From Schlegelella_A sp036496385 (GTDB lineage Bacteria > Pseudomonadota > Gammaproteobacteria > Burkholderiales > Burkholderiaceae_C), in the NCBI GenBank assembly GCA_036496385.1, contig DASXLD010000070.1:197844-261843 (forward strand): a stretch of 64,000 bases of DNA, written 5' to 3'. A program made the position numbers and the translations under genes. The notes under the pieces are model-generated. The model was not told where the DNA came from. It did not search any database and was given only the letters and a program-made list of their open reading frames with translations. Within the stretch, counting starts at the first letter, position 1. Every line of letters begins with the position of its first letter. Below, piece by piece: positions 51,117-59,722 of this stretch.

Positions 51117-52574
51117 CTACCGGCTCGGGCGGACGATGACGTACCTGGCCGTGTCGCCCTGTCGAACCAGCAGGGTGACCGGCTTGGACTTGTCCAGCTT
51201 GGCCAGCAGCCCCTCAAACTGCTTCGCACCCGTCACCTCGGCGTTGTCGACGCTCAAGATGAGGTCGTTTTCCCGGATCCCCGCCCGCGCCGCCGGCCCC
51301 TCGACCGTTTCGACACGGACGCCATTCTTGGTCTTGGTGTCACGCTTCTGGGCGTCAGTCAGGTCGGAAACGGCCAGGCCGATGCTCGTGACCGGCTCCG
51401 GCTTGGCCTGACTCTCGGGCGTCCGGCGAGCCACGACCCGCTCGGGCTCGAACTCGGCGACGACGACCCCCAGGTCGCGCGTGCTGCCGCGCCGGAACAC
51501 TTGCAGGCTTGCCTTTGTTCCCGGCTTGATGTTGCCGACGATGCGCGGCAGCTCGACCGAGCTGTCGACCGATCGGTTGTCGACGCGCGTGATGATGTCG
51601 CCCGGCTCTAGGCCCGCCTTGTCAGCCGGGCCACCGGACTCTACCGACCGGACGAGCGCGCCCATCGCCTTGCCGAGGCCGATCGCTTCAGCGACCTCGC
51701 GCGTCACCGGGTCGATGACGACACCGATTCGGCCGCGGATGACGCGCCCGCTGGCACGCAGCTGGTCCGAGACGCGCGTCGCCTCGTCGATCGGAATCGC
51801 GAACGAGATGCCCATGTAGCCGCCGGAGCGGCTGTAGATCTGCGAATTGATGCCGACGACCTCGCCGCGCATGTTGATCAGCGGGCCGCCCGAGTTGCCG
51901 GGATTGATCGCGACGTCGGTCTGGATCAGCGGCAGCAGGTCGCCGGTGTCGCGCGACTTCGCGCTGACGATGCCCGCGGTGACGGTGCTCTCGAGGCCGA
52001 ACGGCGAGCCGATCGCGATCACCCACTCGCCAACCTTCAGCTTCGAGACATCGCCGATGCGGACCGTCGGCAGCGCGGTCGTCTCGATCTTGACGAGTGC
52101 GACGTCCGAGCGTTTGTCGATTCCGATCGTCTTGGCCTTGAATTCGCGCTTGTCGGCAAGCGTGACGACCACCTCCTCGGCACCATCGATGACGTGCGCG
52201 TTGGTGAGGATGTAGCCGTCGGCGCTCAGGATGAAGCCGGACGCGAAGCCGCGCTGTTGCGGCTCGCCGTCGGGCTGAGGCGACCGCGGCACCGGGCGTT
52301 GCTGGCCAGGCGGCTGGCCGAAAAACCTGCGCAGCAGCTCGGCCATGTCGTCTTCGGAATCGCCCGATCCGCCGCGCGCCTGCCGACCGCGCTCGAGCGT
52401 GCGGATGTTGACGACCGCGGGGCCGACCTTCTCCACCAGTTCGGTGAAGTCGGGAAGACCTTGGGCGTTCCCCGCCGCCGGCGCCGCCGAGGCGACGACG
52501 GAAAACGCGAACGCCAGCACCGCATGCACGAGGCGCGAAGATGACGATTGCAAAGCAGTTTGGACGAGCGACAT
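51117..52574 (-). CDS. degP: Periplasmic serine protease DegP/MucD
   Basis: 485 residues from the ATG at 52574. The signal peptide ends near residue 37. The catalytic triad is H127 (TNAHV), D157 (RSDVAL) and S228 (GNSGG), and two PDZ domains follow (about 285-375 and 400-480). A Gly/Pro/Gln-rich loop sits at 63-110, before the protease core. It degrades misfolded envelope proteins and follows rseB in the sigma-E operon, as mucD does in Pseudomonas. The gap to the next gene holds a terminator and the DnaA-box cluster. Confidence 0.95.
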   Translation of the reverse strand: MSLVQTALQSSSSRLVHAVLAFAFSVVASAAPAAGNAQGLPDFTELVEKVGPAVVNIRTLERGRQARGGSGDSEDDMAELLRRFFGQPPGQQRPVPRSPQPDGEPQQRGFASGFILSADGYILTNAHVIDGAEEVVVTLADKREFKAKTIGIDKRSDVALVKIETTALPTVRIGDVSKLKVGEWVIAIGSPFGLESTVTAGIVSAKSRDTGDLLPLIQTDVAINPGNSGGPLINMRGEVVGINSQIYSRSGGYMGISFAIPIDEATRVSDQLRASGRVIRGRIGVVIDPVTREVAEAIGLGKAMGALVRSVESGGPADKAGLEPGDIITRVDNRSVDSSVELPRIVGNIKPGTKASLQVFRRGSTRDLGVVVAEFEPERVVARRTPESQAKPEPVTSIGLAVSDLTDAQKRDTKTKNGVRVETVEGPAARAGIRENDLILSVDNAEVTGAKQFEGLLAKLDKSKPVTLLVRQGDTARYVIVRPSR

Positions 52575-52630
52575 GGCTGGGCGTCGCAGGGCGACGAGAT
52601 GCGACAACGAAGGAGCGGCCAAACGCCAGC

Positions 52631-53653
52631 CTAGGGCTTTTTGCGTTCGAGCGCTGCGGCGAACATTCTGAGCGTTCCCGGCGGGGTGTCGCCGACCACC
52701 GTCACCCACCAGTCACCTTGGCGGCGCGCGAGGGTCGACGTGGCGCCGACTGCGATCAGCACCGGTCTGGTATGCCGCTCCGGCCTGAACGGCTCGATGA
52801 ACACCGAGACATAGGTCAGGCCGTCGGAATAGATGCTTTGCAGGACAGGCGGCGACGCGGCCGCACTGCTGACCTCGCCAGGCGCCTCGATCTGCCGGCT
52901 CACGCAGCTCACCGCGCGGAATCCCGGTGCCAACTGGCGCATCGCCCATCCCTCGGACTCGAGCTGGGTCGGCGTCAGCACCGGACGCACGACGTGATAG
53001 CCGTCCAGCCTGCGCATCGCCTGCAGGACCGTCTCGGGCTGCGGCCGCACGCCGATCACGACGTCGGAGAACGCCGACGTCTCGAGCACGTCGCCCTTGG
53101 CTCCGATCACCTCGGCGCGCAGCAGCAGCCCCGACACGTGGTCCGCCCACAGCCGATAGCCATAGCGCAGGCCATCGCGTGCCCGCACGGTGAGTACGTC
53201 GGCGTCGTGGCCGGCAACGCGCTCGCTGCCGTCGGCGCGGACTTCGTACCAGTCACCGATGCCGTCATCGCCCGCCTGCAGCAGCGCCGGAAACGAGTTC
53301 AGCATGCCGCGCTGCTCGATCATGGCGACATGGCTGGCGGGCCAGACCGTCTGCACGACGTCGTTGTGTCGATAGACCTTGCGTTGCTTGCCATCGAGCG
53401 ACTCGATGCGCTCGTATTGGTTCGGCCCCTCGCAGAAGTGCGAAATGCGTGCGCTCGCCACCGAGCCTCCGCCACTGACGACGAAGGTTCCCTGGAAATT
53501 GCGTCGGCTCGCCGCGCCGTGAATGCGCAACAGCCAGGAGCGGACCTCGCTCTGCGGAGCCGCCGACGGCGTGTCCTGCTGGCCGCACGCCGGACCGGCG
53601 TGAGCGAACGCAGCCCAGGCGAGAGCCAGAGAAGCAACGGCGCGCAGGACCAC
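52631..53653 (-). CDS. rseB: Sigma-E regulatory protein RseB/MucB
   Basis: 340 residues from a GTG at 53653. The signal peptide covers about 1-24. The first domain (about 35-215) has the LolA-like fold with RNFQGTFVVSGGGSV and YERIESLDGKQRKVYR; the C-terminal domain holds SDGLTYVSVFIEPF and TRPVLIAVGATSTL. It binds the periplasmic part of RseA and blocks its cleavage until envelope stress. It lies 14 bases after rseA. Confidence 0.93.
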   Translation of the reverse strand: MVLRAVASLALAWAAFAHAGPACGQQDTPSAAPQSEVRSWLLRIHGAASRRNFQGTFVVSGGGSVASARISHFCEGPNQYERIESLDGKQRKVYRHNDVVQTVWPASHVAMIEQRGMLNSFPALLQAGDDGIGDWYEVRADGSERVAGHDADVLTVRARDGLRYGYRLWADHVSGLLLRAEVIGAKGDVLETSAFSDVVIGVRPQPETVLQAMRRLDGYHVVRPVLTPTQLESEGWAMRQLAPGFRAVSCVSRQIEAPGEVSSAAASPPVLQSIYSDGLTYVSVFIEPFRPERHTRPVLIAVGATSTLARRQGDWWVTVVGDTPPGTLRMFAAALERKKP

Positions 53654-53667
53654 GGGCGCCGTCGCGA

Positions 53668-54279
53668 TCAGCGAGACGCCGTGTCGACGGTGGCGCCGCG
53701 CAGGAATGCCGACGGTACGCCGAGCGCCGAGGTGCCCGAGAACTGCTTGTGCGCGGCGAGGTAGCGATCGAGCTGCGCGTCGCGGATCAGGCGCACGTCG
53801 GTGACGACCGCTTCGTCAGCCTCGGCAGCCGTCGCCACCGGCGCCGGCGTGGCCGCCGCGACCACGGTCGCGGCCGGTGCGCGGTCGGCGTTGGCCAGCG
53901 CGGCTGGCGCCGAAGCGTCGCCCGGACGCAGCAGCGCGTAAGTGCCGGCAACGAGGAGAAAGCCGGCAGCGACAGCGCCGCCGATGGCCCAGCGTGGGCG
54001 TGGCGGTGCGGCGACCTTGGCCGGTGCGAGAACGACCGGCTCCTGCTGCAGGCGGGCCCGAATGGCAGCGCAAAACTGCCGGTCGCGTCGGGGGTCCGAC
54101 GCCAGGTCCTCCGATCGCAGGACGTCGCCGATCAGGTGCCAGGCGTGCCAGTCTTGCCGTGCATCGACGTTGCCGGCCCAGACGGCGCACCCGGCCACCG
54201 GCTCGATGCCGTCGAGCTCGCCGTCCGCCAAGGCGGACAGCCGTTCCCTTGCCGAATCGTCAAAAGGTCCCATCGCCAT
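53668..54279 (-). CDS. rseA: Anti-sigma-E factor RseA/MucA
   Basis: 203 residues from the ATG at 54279 (a second ATG lies six bases on), with GGAGAG upstream. The cytoplasmic anti-sigma part reads RERLSALADGELDG and WHAWHLIGDVLRSEDLA; one membrane helix spans about 98-117, and an Ala-rich periplasmic tail follows. It holds RpoE inactive until cut by DegS and RseP. It lies 73 bases after rpoE. Confidence 0.92.
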   Translation of the reverse strand: MAMGPFDDSARERLSALADGELDGIEPVAGCAVWAGNVDARQDWHAWHLIGDVLRSEDLASDPRRDRQFCAAIRARLQQEPVVLAPAKVAAPPRPRWAIGGAVAAGFLLVAGTYALLRPGDASAPAALANADRAPAATVVAAATPAPVATAAEADEAVVTDVRLIRDAQLDRYLAAHKQFSGTSALGVPSAFLRGATVDTASR

Positions 54280-54352
54280 CGCAACTCTCCGCAACTCGCT
54301 TCCGTCGGCCGCGATCCACTCCGCTATTGTCACTTCCAGCCACGAGCCGCGC

Positions 54353-54961
54353 TTACCACCGGTCGCCCTCGCGCGTGTCGAGCAAGGGCCGAAGCCGTGC
54401 CGCAATCGCTTCGCGGGCGCGGAAGATGCGCGACCGGACGGTGCCGATCGGGCAATTCATCAGCACGGCGATTTCCTCGTAGCTGAGGCCCTCGATCTCG
54501 CGCAGCGTGATCGCTTGCCGCAGATCTTCGGACAACGCTTCCACGGCAAAGTTCACTGCCGCCGCGATTTGCTTGCTCGCCAGCACGGCATCGGGAGTCG
54601 CGGCGTCGCTCGGCTCGCTTTCGGCGCGACGGCCGTCGTCGTCTTCGTCGCGGCCCGCCCGGGCTGCTTCGGTCACCAGCGGGTCGCGCTTGAGGTCCAT
54701 CAGCGACTTCTTGGCGGTGTTGACGGCGATCCGGTACAGCCACGTGTAGAACGCGCTCTCACCGCGAAACTGGGGTAGCGCGCGGTAGGCGCGGATGAAG
54801 GTCTCCTGGGCGATGTCGGGGACGAGATCGACATCGCGCACCATGCGGCCGATCAGGCGTTCGATGCGCCGTTGGTACTTCACGACCAACATCTCGAAGG
54901 CGGTCTTGTCCCCCTTCTTTGCCCGCTCGACGAGCGGCGCGTCGGCGTCGGGCCCGTTCAT
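54353..54961 (-). CDS. rpoE: RNA polymerase sigma factor RpoE (AlgU)
   Basis: 202 residues; the ATG at 54961 overlaps the stop of the YgfX-like gene (ATGA). Region 2 has KYQRRIERLIGRMVRDVDLVPDIAQETFIRAYRAL-type sequence (about 28-62), and region 4 has LREIEGLSYEEIAVLMNCPIGTVRSRIFRARE near the C-terminus. An acidic linker of about 40 residues lies between. It is the envelope-stress sigma factor, followed by its own anti-sigma genes. Confidence 0.95.
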   Translation of the reverse strand: MNGPDADAPLVERAKKGDKTAFEMLVVKYQRRIERLIGRMVRDVDLVPDIAQETFIRAYRALPQFRGESAFYTWLYRIAVNTAKKSLMDLKRDPLVTEAARAGRDEDDDGRRAESEPSDAATPDAVLASKQIAAAVNFAVEALSEDLRQAITLREIEGLSYEEIAVLMNCPIGTVRSRIFRAREAIAARLRPLLDTREGDRW

Positions 54962-55437
54962 TGCGGAGGCTCGGCCGTGGCCTGCGCCGGCGTGCCGGCG
55001 CGGCGAGGTGCCGAGTAGACGGCGCAGCGCAAGGCGTGCCAGTCGCGCTCGAGGCCGCGCCGCTGGACGGGGAGCCAGACGCGGGCATGCAGGCCGGCGT
55101 CGATGCGAAGGAGAAGAAAGGAGCCCCAGTCGATCGCCACGACCATCGGCCCCGAACGGCTCGGTCCTGCTTCGGAGGCGAAGGTCCATTCGCCGTCACG
55201 GCAGGCGAGCACGCCAGCCGGCACCCGCGCCAGCGACACCGCGACGGCGACCGTCGCCAGCGTCAGGACGGTGGCGACCGCGAGGACGACCGCAATGCTG
55301 TCGTCGTCATGCGCCGCGCTGGTGGCGAAGCCCCACGCGAGGACGGTGGCGACGGCTGCGAAGGCGACAGCGCCGACCGCCGATCGCCAGACCCAGAACC
55401 GGCGCAGGTGCACCTCGAAAACCAGGCTCTCGCGCAT
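54958..55437 (-). CDS. Membrane protein, YgfX-like position and layout
   Basis: 159 residues. Two hydrophobic helices (about 17-38 and 48-68) follow a short N-terminus containing VHLRRFWVWR, then a soluble part with RDGEWTF and WLPVQRRGLERDWHALRC. This layout and the place between fabF and rpoE match the YgfX-like proteins of betaproteobacteria. The identification rests mainly on position; similarity is weak. Function unknown. Confidence 0.65.
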   Translation of the reverse strand: MRESLVFEVHLRRFWVWRSAVGAVAFAAVATVLAWGFATSAAHDDDSIAVVLAVATVLTLATVAVAVSLARVPAGVLACRDGEWTFASEAGPSRSGPMVVAIDWGSFLLLRIDAGLHARVWLPVQRRGLERDWHALRCAVYSAPRRAGTPAQATAEPPQ

Positions 55438-55456
55438 GGCAGGCGCCGACGCGAGC

Positions 55457-56701
55457 TCAGACGCGCTTGAAGACGAGGGTGCCGTTGGTACCGCCGAATC
55501 CGAAGTTGTTTTTCACGGCGTGCTCGATCCGCATCTGCCGCGCTGTATTGGCGCAATAGTCGAGATCGCACTCCGGATCCTGGTTGAAGATGTTGATCGT
55601 CGGCGGTGCGACCTGCTCGTGCAGCGAGAGCACCGTGAACACCGACTCGATGCCGCCGGCGCCGCCGAGCAGGTGACCGGTCATCGACTTCGTCGAACTG
55701 ACGACGAGCTTCTTCGCGTGATCGCCGAACGCGAGCTTGATCGCGTTGGTCTCGTTGACGTCGCCGAGCGGAGTCGACGTGCCGTGGGCGTTGAGATATT
55801 GAACTTCGTCGCCGTTGAGCCCGGCCGAGCGCAGCGCGGCCTGCATCGACCGCTTCGGGCCATCGACATTGGGCGCGGTCATGTGGAAGGCGTCGGCGCC
55901 CATGCCGAAGCCGATCAGCTCGGCGTAGACCTTGGCGCCGCGCCGCTTCGCATGCTCGTACTCCTCGAGCACGACGACGCCGGCGCCCTCACCGAGGACG
56001 AAGCCGTCGCGGTCCTTGTCCCAGGGGCGCGACGCCGTCGCCGGATCGTCATTGCGCGTCGAGAGAGCGCGCGCCGCGGCGAAGCCGCCGACACCGAGTG
56101 GCGAGACCGTCGCCTCCGAGCCGCCCGCGACCATGACGTCGGCGTCGCCGTGCGCGATCAGTCGACCGGCCAGGCCGATCGAGTGCAGCCCGGTCGTGCA
56201 GGCGGTGACGATCGCCAGGTTCGGGCCCTGGAAGCCGAACATGATCGAGACATGGCCCGAGATCATGTTGATGATCGACGCTGGAACGAAGAACGGCGTG
56301 ATCCGCCGCGGGCCGCGCTTCTCGAGCTCGGCCTTGGTGTCTTCGATGAGCGGCAGGCCGCCGATCCCCGAGCCGATCAGGCAACCGACTCGCTCGACCT
56401 CCTCGGCGCCGAGCTGGTCGTTGGTGGGAATGCCGGCGTCGCGAATCGCCTGGATCGATGCTGCCAGGCCGTAGTGGATGAACGCGTCCATGTGGCGCGC
56501 GTCCTTGGCGGGAAAGTAGTCCTCGACCTGGAAGCCCTTGACCTCGCCCGCGAAGCGGCATGCGAACGCGGAAGCGTCGAACTTGGTGATGTCGGCGATG
56601 CCCGTGCGGCCGGCGAGCAGATTCTTCCAACCTTCGGCGACGCTGTTGCCGACCGGGCTGATCAGTCCGAGCCCGGTGACGACGATGCGGCGCGAATTCA
56701 T
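55457..56701 (-). CDS. fabF: 3-oxoacyl-ACP synthase II
   Basis: 414 residues. The active-site cysteine is C168 in VTACTTGLHSIG, and the two histidines are in NAHGTSTPLGD and GHLLGGAGG. It elongates acyl-ACP by condensation with malonyl-ACP in the cytoplasm. It lies 17 bases after acpP, the usual order, and its start and length are typical. Confidence 0.96.
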   Translation of the reverse strand: MNSRRIVVTGLGLISPVGNSVAEGWKNLLAGRTGIADITKFDASAFACRFAGEVKGFQVEDYFPAKDARHMDAFIHYGLAASIQAIRDAGIPTNDQLGAEEVERVGCLIGSGIGGLPLIEDTKAELEKRGPRRITPFFVPASIINMISGHVSIMFGFQGPNLAIVTACTTGLHSIGLAGRLIAHGDADVMVAGGSEATVSPLGVGGFAAARALSTRNDDPATASRPWDKDRDGFVLGEGAGVVVLEEYEHAKRRGAKVYAELIGFGMGADAFHMTAPNVDGPKRSMQAALRSAGLNGDEVQYLNAHGTSTPLGDVNETNAIKLAFGDHAKKLVVSSTKSMTGHLLGGAGGIESVFTVLSLHEQVAPPTINIFNQDPECDLDYCANTARQMRIEHAVKNNFGFGGTNGTLVFKRV

Positions 56702-56718
56702 CGCAAGCGGCGCGCCGC

Positions 56719-56961
56719 TCAGGCGGCCTTCTGGTGCTTCGACGCGTAGTCGATCGCGAGCTGGACGGTGGTGATCTTCTCGGCTTCTTCGTCCGGAATC
56801 TCGATCCCGAACTCGTCCTCGAGCGCCATCACGAGCTCGACCGTGTCGAGCGAGTCGGCACCCAGGTCGGCGACGAACGCCTTTTCGTTCGTCACATCGG
56901 CTTCGGGAACTCCGAGCTGCTCGGCGATGATCTTCTTGACTCGTGCATCTATGTCGCTCAT
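56719..56961 (-). CDS. acpP: Acyl carrier protein
   Basis: 80 residues, acidic, with the phosphopantetheine site S37 in GADSLDTVELVMALEDEF. A strong GGAGGAG lies before the ATG at 56961. It carries growing acyl chains. The 78-base gap from fabG has TAGAAT on the minus strand (56998-56993), a candidate -10 for its own promoter, which would explain high expression. Confidence 0.97.
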   Translation of the reverse strand: MSDIDARVKKIIAEQLGVPEADVTNEKAFVADLGADSLDTVELVMALEDEFGIEIPDEEAEKITTVQLAIDYASKHQKAA

Positions 56962-56992
56962 GACTCCTCCGGGAGTGTGAAAAAGTACGCGG

Positions 56993-56998
56993 ATTCTA
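56993..56998 (-). promoter_or_regulatory. Candidate -10 upstream of acpP
   Basis: TAGAAT on the minus strand lies 32 bases before the acpP start in the widest gap of the fab cluster. The -35 region is poor. acpP commonly has its own promoter; here the sequence support is weak. Confidence 0.35.
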
Positions 56999-57039
56999 AA
57001 GGGCGGCGCCTCGGTTGCCCGCGGTGCCAGGGGTGCGCG

Positions 57040-57792
57040 TCAGGACATCAACATGCCGCCATTGACGTGCAATTCAGTGCCCGTGATGTAGGACGCGTCC
57101 GGCGACGCGAGGAACGCCACGGCGTTCGCGATCTCGATCGGCTGGCCGAGCCGGCCGAGCGGGATTTGTGACAGGAGCGCGGCCGACTGGGCTTCGCCGA
57201 GCGATCGCGTCATGTCGGTCTCGATGAACCCAGGGGCGACGCAATTGACGGTGATGCCGCGGCTGCCGACCTCGCGCGCCAGCGCTCGCGTCATGCCGGC
57301 GACGCCCGCCTTGGCGGCCGCATAGTTCGCCTGCCCCGGATTGCCGCTCGCGCCGACGACCGATGTGATGTTGACGATTCGGCCGTAGCGCTGCTTCATC
57401 ATCGGCCTCAGCACCGCGCGGCTGGCGCGAAACACCGCGCTCAGGTTGGTCGCGAGGACGACATCCCAGTCCTCGTCCTTCATCCGCATCGACAGCGTAT
57501 CGCGGGTGATGCCGGCGTTGTTGACGAGGACGTGGAGAGCGCCGAGATCGCGTACCGCCGCGTCGATCGCCGCGCCGACCGCATCGCCGTCGGTGACGTC
57601 GAGAACGATGCCGCGGCAGCCCGCGTGCCCGCCGAGCGCCTCGTCGATTCCCGCCGCGCCCGCCTCGCTCGTCGCGGTACCGACGACACGAAAGCCTTTC
57701 GCAGCCAGCACTTGCGCGATCGCCCGGCCGATGCCGCGCGACGCGCCGGTGATGAGCGCCACCTGCCCTGACATGGCGACGGAATCACTCAT
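57040..57792 (-). CDS. fabG: 3-oxoacyl-ACP reductase
   Basis: 250 residues; the ATG at 57792 overlaps the fabD stop (ATGA). A second ATG at 57774 would match shorter FabG proteins. The NADP-binding TGASRGIG is at about 15-22, NNAG at 91-94, and the catalytic set is S144, Y157 and K161. It reduces 3-ketoacyl-ACP in each elongation round. Confidence 0.96.
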   Translation of the reverse strand: MSDSVAMSGQVALITGASRGIGRAIAQVLAAKGFRVVGTATSEAGAAGIDEALGGHAGCRGIVLDVTDGDAVGAAIDAAVRDLGALHVLVNNAGITRDTLSMRMKDEDWDVVLATNLSAVFRASRAVLRPMMKQRYGRIVNITSVVGASGNPGQANYAAAKAGVAGMTRALAREVGSRGITVNCVAPGFIETDMTRSLGEAQSAALLSQIPLGRLGQPIEIANAVAFLASPDASYITGTELHVNGGMLMS

Positions 57793-58727
57793 CCGAGGAG
57801 CGCTGCGGCGTCGGCGAGCGACGCTGGATCGCGCACGGTCGCCGCAACGGCGTTGGGCTCGATCCGCTTGACCATCCCGGCGAGCACGTGCCCCGGTCCG
57901 CATTCGAAGATGTGGCTGACGCCGCGGGCACGGATCGCATGGATCGTCTCGGCCCAGCGAACCGGCCCGAATGCCTGGCGATAGAGCGCATCGCGGATCG
58001 CCGCCGGCTCGCTCTCGCTTCTGACGTCGATGTTGTCGATCACCGGGATGATGGGTGCCTCGATCGGCGTCGTCGCCAGCCGTTCGCGCAGGCGTTCTGC
58101 AGCCGGCCGCATCAGGCTCGAATGAAAAGGCGCCGAGACCGCGAGCGGCAGCGCGCGCTTCGCGCCCGCCGCTTTGAGCAGCTGGCTTGCCTTGTCGACA
58201 CCGGCCGTCGTACCGGCGATCACCGTCTGCTTCGGATCATTGAAGTTCGCGGCTTCGACGGCCTCGCCGGTTTCGCGCGCGGCCTGCGCGCAACCGGCGC
58301 TGACGGCGGCCGCGTCGAGGCCGAGGATCGCCGCCATCGCGCCGGCGCCGACCGGCACCGCGTCCTGCATCGCCTGAGCGCGGAAGCGAACCAGCGGCAG
58401 CGCGTCGGCGAGGCGCAATGCGCCGGCGGCAACGAGCGCGCTGTATTCGCCGAGCGAGTGACCGGCGACGATCGTCGGCGCGCGGCGTGTCTCGGTGAGC
58501 CAGGCGCGGTAGCAGGCGATTCCCGCAGTGAGCATGGCCGGCTGCGTGTTGGCGGTCAGATCGAGCTTGTCCTTCGGGCCGGTGTGGATCAGGGCCGCGA
58601 TGTCGAGGTCGAGCGCCGCCGACGCCTCGTCGAGCGTCTGCTTGACTGCCGGGTGGTCGCCCCAGGCGTCGAGCATGCCGACGGATTGCGAGCCCTGGCC
58701 GGGAAAGACGAATGCGAACGGCGTCAT
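57789..58727 (-). CDS. fabD: Malonyl-CoA-ACP transacylase
   Basis: 312 residues from the ATG at 58727; a TTG six bases earlier is also in frame. The PGQGSQ start and the nucleophile S91 in GHSLGE are present; the partner histidine is in APFHSSLM. It moves malonyl groups from CoA to ACP. It lies 8 bases after fabH. Confidence 0.96.
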   Translation of the reverse strand: MTPFAFVFPGQGSQSVGMLDAWGDHPAVKQTLDEASAALDLDIAALIHTGPKDKLDLTANTQPAMLTAGIACYRAWLTETRRAPTIVAGHSLGEYSALVAAGALRLADALPLVRFRAQAMQDAVPVGAGAMAAILGLDAAAVSAGCAQAARETGEAVEAANFNDPKQTVIAGTTAGVDKASQLLKAAGAKRALPLAVSAPFHSSLMRPAAERLRERLATTPIEAPIIPVIDNIDVRSESEPAAIRDALYRQAFGPVRWAETIHAIRARGVSHIFECGPGHVLAGMVKRIEPNAVAATVRDPASLADAAALLG

Positions 58728-58735
58728 CGTCAAAG

Positions 58736-59722
58736 CTAGTAGTCGAGCAGCGCAGCGCCCCAGGTGAAGCCGCCGCCGACGCCTTCGAGCATCAGCGTGT
58801 CGCCGCGCCGGATCTTGCCTGCGCGGACGGCCTCGTCGAGCGCGAGCGGGATCGACGCCGCCGACGTGTTGCCGTGCCGGTCGACGGTCGCAATGAGCTT
58901 CTCGGGGTCGAGCTTGAGCTTCCTGGCCGTGCTCTGCATGATGCGGATGTTCGCCTGGTGCGGGATCAGCCAGTCTATGTCGCGCTCACCGCGGCCGGCC
59001 TTGGCCAGCACCGAGCGCGCGACGCTCTCGAGCACGCCGACGGCGAGCTTGAACACCGCCGGGCCGTCCATCTTCAACAGCGGATCGCCGAGGATCGCGC
59101 CGCCGGACACGTTGCCGGGAACGCAGAGGATGTCGACGTGGCGGCCATCGGCGTGGAGCTCGGTGGCGAGGATGCCCGGCGTCTCGCTCGCCTCGAGGAC
59201 GACCGCGCCGGCGCCGTCGCCGAACAGCACGCAGGTCGTCCGGTCCTTGAAGTCGAGGATGCGCGAGAAGACCTCAGCACCGACGACGAGCGCCTTCGAC
59301 GCCGCGCCGGTCTTGATCATCGAGTCGGCAATCGCGAGCGCGTAGACGAAGCCCGAGCACACCGCCTGGACGTCGAACGCCGGGCAGCCGGCGACGCCGA
59401 GCTTTTGCTGCAGCAGGCACGCCGCCGACGGGAACACCATGTCGGGCGTCGAGGTCGCGACGATGATGAGGTCGATCGCGCCGGGGTCGCAGTCGGCGGC
59501 CTCGAGCGCGCGGCGCGAAGCGATCAGCGCGAGATCGCTGCAGCCGACGTCGGGCGCAGCGAAATGGCGATAGCGGATGCCGGTGCGATCGACGATCCAT
59601 TCGTCGGAGGTCTCGACGCCGTCCCTGGCGAGCCGCGCCGCGAGGTCGGCGTTGCTCACCGGCTCTGCCGGCAGGTAGCTGCCGGTGCCGCCGATGCGGG
59701 AGAAGCGCGCCGCCGCCGTCAT
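58736..59722 (-). CDS. fabH: 3-oxoacyl-ACP synthase III
   Basis: 328 residues; the ATG at 59722 overlaps the plsX stop (ATGA). C122 in QAVCSGFVYAL is the nucleophile, and the histidine and asparagine are in PHQANIRI and GNTSAAS. It starts fatty-acid synthesis by joining acetyl-CoA and malonyl-ACP. Confidence 0.96.
   Translation of the reverse strand: MTAAARFSRIGGTGSYLPAEPVSNADLAARLARDGVETSDEWIVDRTGIRYRHFAAPDVGCSDLALIASRRALEAADCDPGAIDLIIVATSTPDMVFPSAACLLQQKLGVAGCPAFDVQAVCSGFVYALAIADSMIKTGAASKALVVGAEVFSRILDFKDRTTCVLFGDGAGAVVLEASETPGILATELHADGRHVDILCVPGNVSGGAILGDPLLKMDGPAVFKLAVGVLESVARSVLAKAGRGERDIDWLIPHQANIRIMQSTARKLKLDPEKLIATVDRHGNTSAASIPLALDEAVRAGKIRRGDTLMLEGVGGGFTWGAALLDY

Noticed and set aside
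50830..51411. Plus-strand open frame of 193 codons over the degP end
   Set aside because: It crosses the terminator region and the antisense of degP; no protein-like sequence.
52640..52700. Sigma-E promoter in front of degP
   Set aside because: A GGAAC on the minus strand near 52675 has no convincing -10 at the right distance and lies inside rseB; chance match.
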